Below, in pieces: positions 54,713-56,979 of a DNA stretch of 56,979 bases. Position 1 is the stretch's first letter. The number at the start of each line of letters is the position of its first letter. The translations under genes were made by a program, and so were the position numbers. The notes under the pieces are model-generated. The model had not been told where the DNA came from and did no database searches. It saw only the letters and a program-made list of their open reading frames with translations. This DNA is from Endozoicomonas acroporae (GTDB taxonomy: Bacteria; Pseudomonadota; Gammaproteobacteria; Pseudomonadales; Endozoicomonadaceae): the NCBI RefSeq assembly GCF_002864045.1, contig NZ_PJPV01000058.1, positions 1 to 56,979 of the forward strand. The letters are read 5' to 3'.

Positions 54713-56530
54713 ATGAATATCAAAATGGATAACTCAATCCCGGTATGGGATAACACTCACATTTATCAGGATTTTAACGATCCGGCTCTTAAACAAGACC
54801 TTAAAACTATCACCGAAATATGCGATGCATTGAGCGACAAAGCTTTAGCACTCGATACCGGCAATGAAAATACGGTGGTTAAAATACTGGTTGAGGCTAT
54901 TAAGCTTGATGAAAAAGCCAGTATTCTCTGTTGGACCGCTTCCACCTTCGCCAGTTCAACCAGCAGTGTCGATGCTAAAAATGAAGATGCATCCAGGCTG
55001 GATGCCAGAACCAATACACTGAGTGCCAGGATTGACCAGGCATTTAAACCCTTTAAACAGTATTTGCTCAAAACGTCAGATGAAGTATTGCAGCAAGTGT
55101 TTGCTGATCGCGCTGCAGCGAGCTATCAGTTTTATTTTCAGCATGAAAGAAAACGTAACGCGCATTTGTTGTCTACCGATGAGGAAGTGGCGATCTCCGC
55201 CCTGTCAGTGGACGGCCTGCACAGCTGGTGGCGTCTTTATAATGATCTGAGAGGTTCATTGCGATGCCAGGTCGGCGACCAGGAAATGGGCCTTGCCGGT
55301 GCATTTAACCTGACATTGCAACATGACCCGGTAAAACGTAAACAGGCATGGGATGGTATCCAGAACGCCTGGCGTAGCCGCGAGGAAACAGCTGCAGCGA
55401 TTCTCAATGCGGTCAATGGCTGGCGGAATGAAGAGAATCAACTGCGGTCAAACATTGAGCCAGTTCATTATCTGGATGTGAGTTGTCATCGCCAAAAGAT
55501 TGAAAGATCAACGTTAAGTGCCTTGATGGATACCACGGAATCCCGGATGAGCATTGGTCATCGTGCTCTGAAGGGAATGGCAAAGGGGCTGGGTATTGGT
55601 CAACTGGAGCCGCAGGATATTTTAGCGCCATGCCCCAAATTAAATCATGATCTGTCCGGGAGTTATCACGCTTTCTCAGATTCCATTGATCTTATTTCAG
55701 ATGCCTTCAGCCAATTTGACCCGGAAATGGGTGATTTTGCCAAAATGATGTATCAGAAGGGGTGGATTGATGCCAGACCTTCCAATAACAGGGCCAATGG
55801 TGCGTATTGTTCAAAGTTTCCCGGCGCCAGGGAACCTCGAGTATTTATGACCTGGGATGGGGCCATTACCAACGTTATTACTCTGGCCCATGAACTTGGC
55901 CATGCCTGGCATAACTGGGTTATGAGAGATTTGTCGTTTGTAGAAACGATCTATCCATCAACCCTGGCCGAGACGGCAAGTATCTTTGCTGAAACGCTTG
56001 TGCGTGATGCTTTGGCCAGAGAGGCGAGTAATGATCAGGAAAAACTGGCAACGTCGTGGGAAGATGCAAAAAGTGCCGGTTCGTTTCTGATCAATATTCC
56101 AGCCCGGTTTGATTTTGAGTCAAAACTGGTGGAGTCAAGAATGCAGGGCTATGTGCCAGCCAGTGAATTGTCAGCAATGATGAGTGAGAGTTGGGGTAAA
56201 TGGTATCAAAACAGTGTGTCAGGCTGTGACTCTATGTTTTGGGCTGCAAAAATGCACTTCTCAATATCGGGAATGAGCTTCTACAACTATCCCTACTTGT
56301 TTGGTTATTTGTTCAGCCTCGGTATTTATGCCAAGAAAGACCAATATGGTGATCAATTCAGCGATGTTTATCGGGCCGTATTGATGGACACAGGCCGTAT
56401 GACCTCAGAGGACTTGATAAAGAAACATTTTGATCAGGATATCCGTCAACCGGAGTTCTGGCATGCGAGCCTCGACATTGTAGAAAAACAGGTGGTCCGT
56501 TTTGAGGAATTACTGGACAACATTGCCTGA
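54713..56530 (+). CDS. pepF: M3-family oligoendopeptidase F
   Basis: The 605-residue cytoplasmic zinc peptidase cleaves short peptides, such as those delivered by peptide importers. The M3 motif HELGHAWHN starts at His393, with the downstream ETASIFAETL providing the third ligand. Length matches PepF proteins (about 600). The ATG at 54713 follows AAGGA closely; GTG at 54701 and ATG at 54725 are alternatives. It forms its own unit between the terminator upstream and a hairpin downstream. Confidence 0.93.
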   Translation: MNIKMDNSIPVWDNTHIYQDFNDPALKQDLKTITEICDALSDKALALDTGNENTVVKILVEAIKLDEKASILCWTASTFASSTSSVDAKNEDASRLDARTNTLSARIDQAFKPFKQYLLKTSDEVLQQVFADRAAASYQFYFQHERKRNAHLLSTDEEVAISALSVDGLHSWWRLYNDLRGSLRCQVGDQEMGLAGAFNLTLQHDPVKRKQAWDGIQNAWRSREETAAAILNAVNGWRNEENQLRSNIEPVHYLDVSCHRQKIERSTLSALMDTTESRMSIGHRALKGMAKGLGIGQLEPQDILAPCPKLNHDLSGSYHAFSDSIDLISDAFSQFDPEMGDFAKMMYQKGWIDARPSNNRANGAYCSKFPGAREPRVFMTWDGAITNVITLAHELGHAWHNWVMRDLSFVETIYPSTLAETASIFAETLVRDALAREASNDQEKLATSWEDAKSAGSFLINIPARFDFESKLVESRMQGYVPASELSAMMSESWGKWYQNSVSGCDSMFWAAKMHFSISGMSFYNYPYLFGYLFSLGIYAKKDQYGDQFSDVYRAVLMDTGRMTSEDLIKKHFDQDIRQPEFWHASLDIVEKQVVRFEELLDNIA

Positions 56531-56550
56531 GACAGGTTGAAAGCAAAATA

Positions 56551-56581
56551 GGCATCAGGAATAATACTTATTCCTGATGCC
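56551..56581. terminator. Hairpin after pepF
   Basis: GGCATCAGGAATAA and its perfect complement TTATTCCTGATGCC enclose three bases, 20 bases beyond the pepF stop. The 14-bp stem is strong, but no T run follows. Confidence 0.55.
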
Positions 56582-56650
56582 TCAACCTTTGCGACAGGGA
56601 ATCAAATAAACGGTCAAAAGCTGATAACAAAAAAGGTCAAGGAGTATTCC

Positions 56651-56758
56651 ATGATTAATACCGCCCAGAAACTCACTATGACGACGTTTGCCATTGTGTG
56701 CATCCATGGACTTGTCGCTGTGGACAGTATGGGTGGTCTGCTAAACCCCCTGCCATAA
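56651..56758 (+). CDS. Short 35-codon frame with strong ribosome binding site
   Basis: AAGGAG lies eight bases before an ATG that opens a frame of 35 codons starting MINTAQKLTMTTFAIVCIHG. The beginning resembles the N-terminus of amino-acid permeases of the APC type, but the frame ends where MITE copy 3 begins; the TAA stop is formed by the element's first bases. Removing the element leaves TAG at the same place, so the insertion does not itself shorten the frame. It may be a gene remnant or a small protein. Confidence 0.35.
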   Translation: MINTAQKLTMTTFAIVCIHGLVAVDSMGGLLNPLP

Positions 56759-56918
56759 GTAGTTAACCATATGAAATCGTATTTTCTGACTAAGTGGGCA
56801 GTCACTCTGCGGCGTTACAACTACGGTCACATAGCTACGGCTATGCTCCCTACGTTGTGCCTTGCATAGTAACTGCCCACTTAGCCAGAAAATACGATTC
56901 CATTTGGCCAACTACTTA
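56756..56918. mobile_element. MITE copy 3 (short form, TA-bounded)
   Basis: A 163-bp element nearly identical to copy 2, with the same terminal inverted repeats (TAAGTAGTTAACC... and ...GGCCAACTACTTA), TA at both ends and the internal CATAGCTACGGCTATG palindrome. The remaining 61 bases to the window end hold nothing recognisable. Confidence 0.88.
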
Positions 56919-56979
56919 GGATAGCTGCACATCTTATTAACGCTGTTTTCTTTCAATCAAACCAAGTGTTTGTCAGCTG

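Overview
The window reads as chromosome of a marine, host-associated gammaproteobacterium, most likely an Endozoicomonas-like member of the Oceanospirillales. This is inferred from the mix of genes, not from a marker gene: standard gammaproteobacterial genes (metE/metR, argC, pspABC/pspF, grxD, oppBCDF, a TonB2-type energy module) alternate with eukaryote-like or low-complexity proteins of the kind symbionts deploy in host cells, and several families of small palindromic repeats are scattered between genes.

Layout. 1-3.4 kb: a gene end, a ClC-type chloride/proton antiporter, an LrgA/LrgB pair and a DUF3820 gene. 3.5-4.6 kb: argC. 4.7-26.4 kb: a mosaic in which single-gene units of unknown or host-directed character (vWA protein with three L/PPxY motifs, 38-residue-repeat protein, protein with an SV40-like basic motif, 991-residue coiled-coil protein, RING-H2/ankyrin protein, 505-residue protein with a basic tail, 240-residue disordered protein) are interleaved with housekeeping genes (two M48 proteases, metR/metE, rhodanese plus TVP38/TMEM64 protein, AhpD-like protein, grxD). 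26.8-28.2 kb: a 2-Cys peroxiredoxin and a tandemly duplicated Asn-Lys-Asn-Lys-Asn tRNA array. 28.4-36.1 kb: an opp operon whose binding-protein gene is a multiply broken pseudogene carrying an IS607-type element (internally deleted tnpA, full-length tnpB). 36.3-39.5 kb: psp stress operon with a divergent pspF and an unrecognised secreted protein as first gene. 39.5-45.8 kb: a second peptide ABC transporter preceded by a good NtrC site and a sigma-54 promoter. 46.5-54.6 kb: a TonB-dependent receptor followed by a DUF3450-TtpC-ExbB-ExbD-TonB-TPR operon. 54.7-56.5 kb: an M3 oligopeptidase.

How the parts fit. Much of the right half concerns uptake of peptides or large substrates: an outer-membrane receptor with its own energiser, an apparently nitrogen-controlled inner-membrane peptide importer, a decaying Opp system and a cytoplasmic oligoendopeptidase. 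The left half looks like a host-interaction region. The strongest single candidate for something new is the RING-H2/ankyrin protein at 18881-20815, a predicted bacterial E3 ubiquitin ligase, in the same neighbourhood as proteins with WW-ligand and nuclear-import-like motifs. A TA-bounded MITE family (three full copies, one partial) marks recent small-element activity. All functional statements rest on reading motifs by eye; no database search was run.
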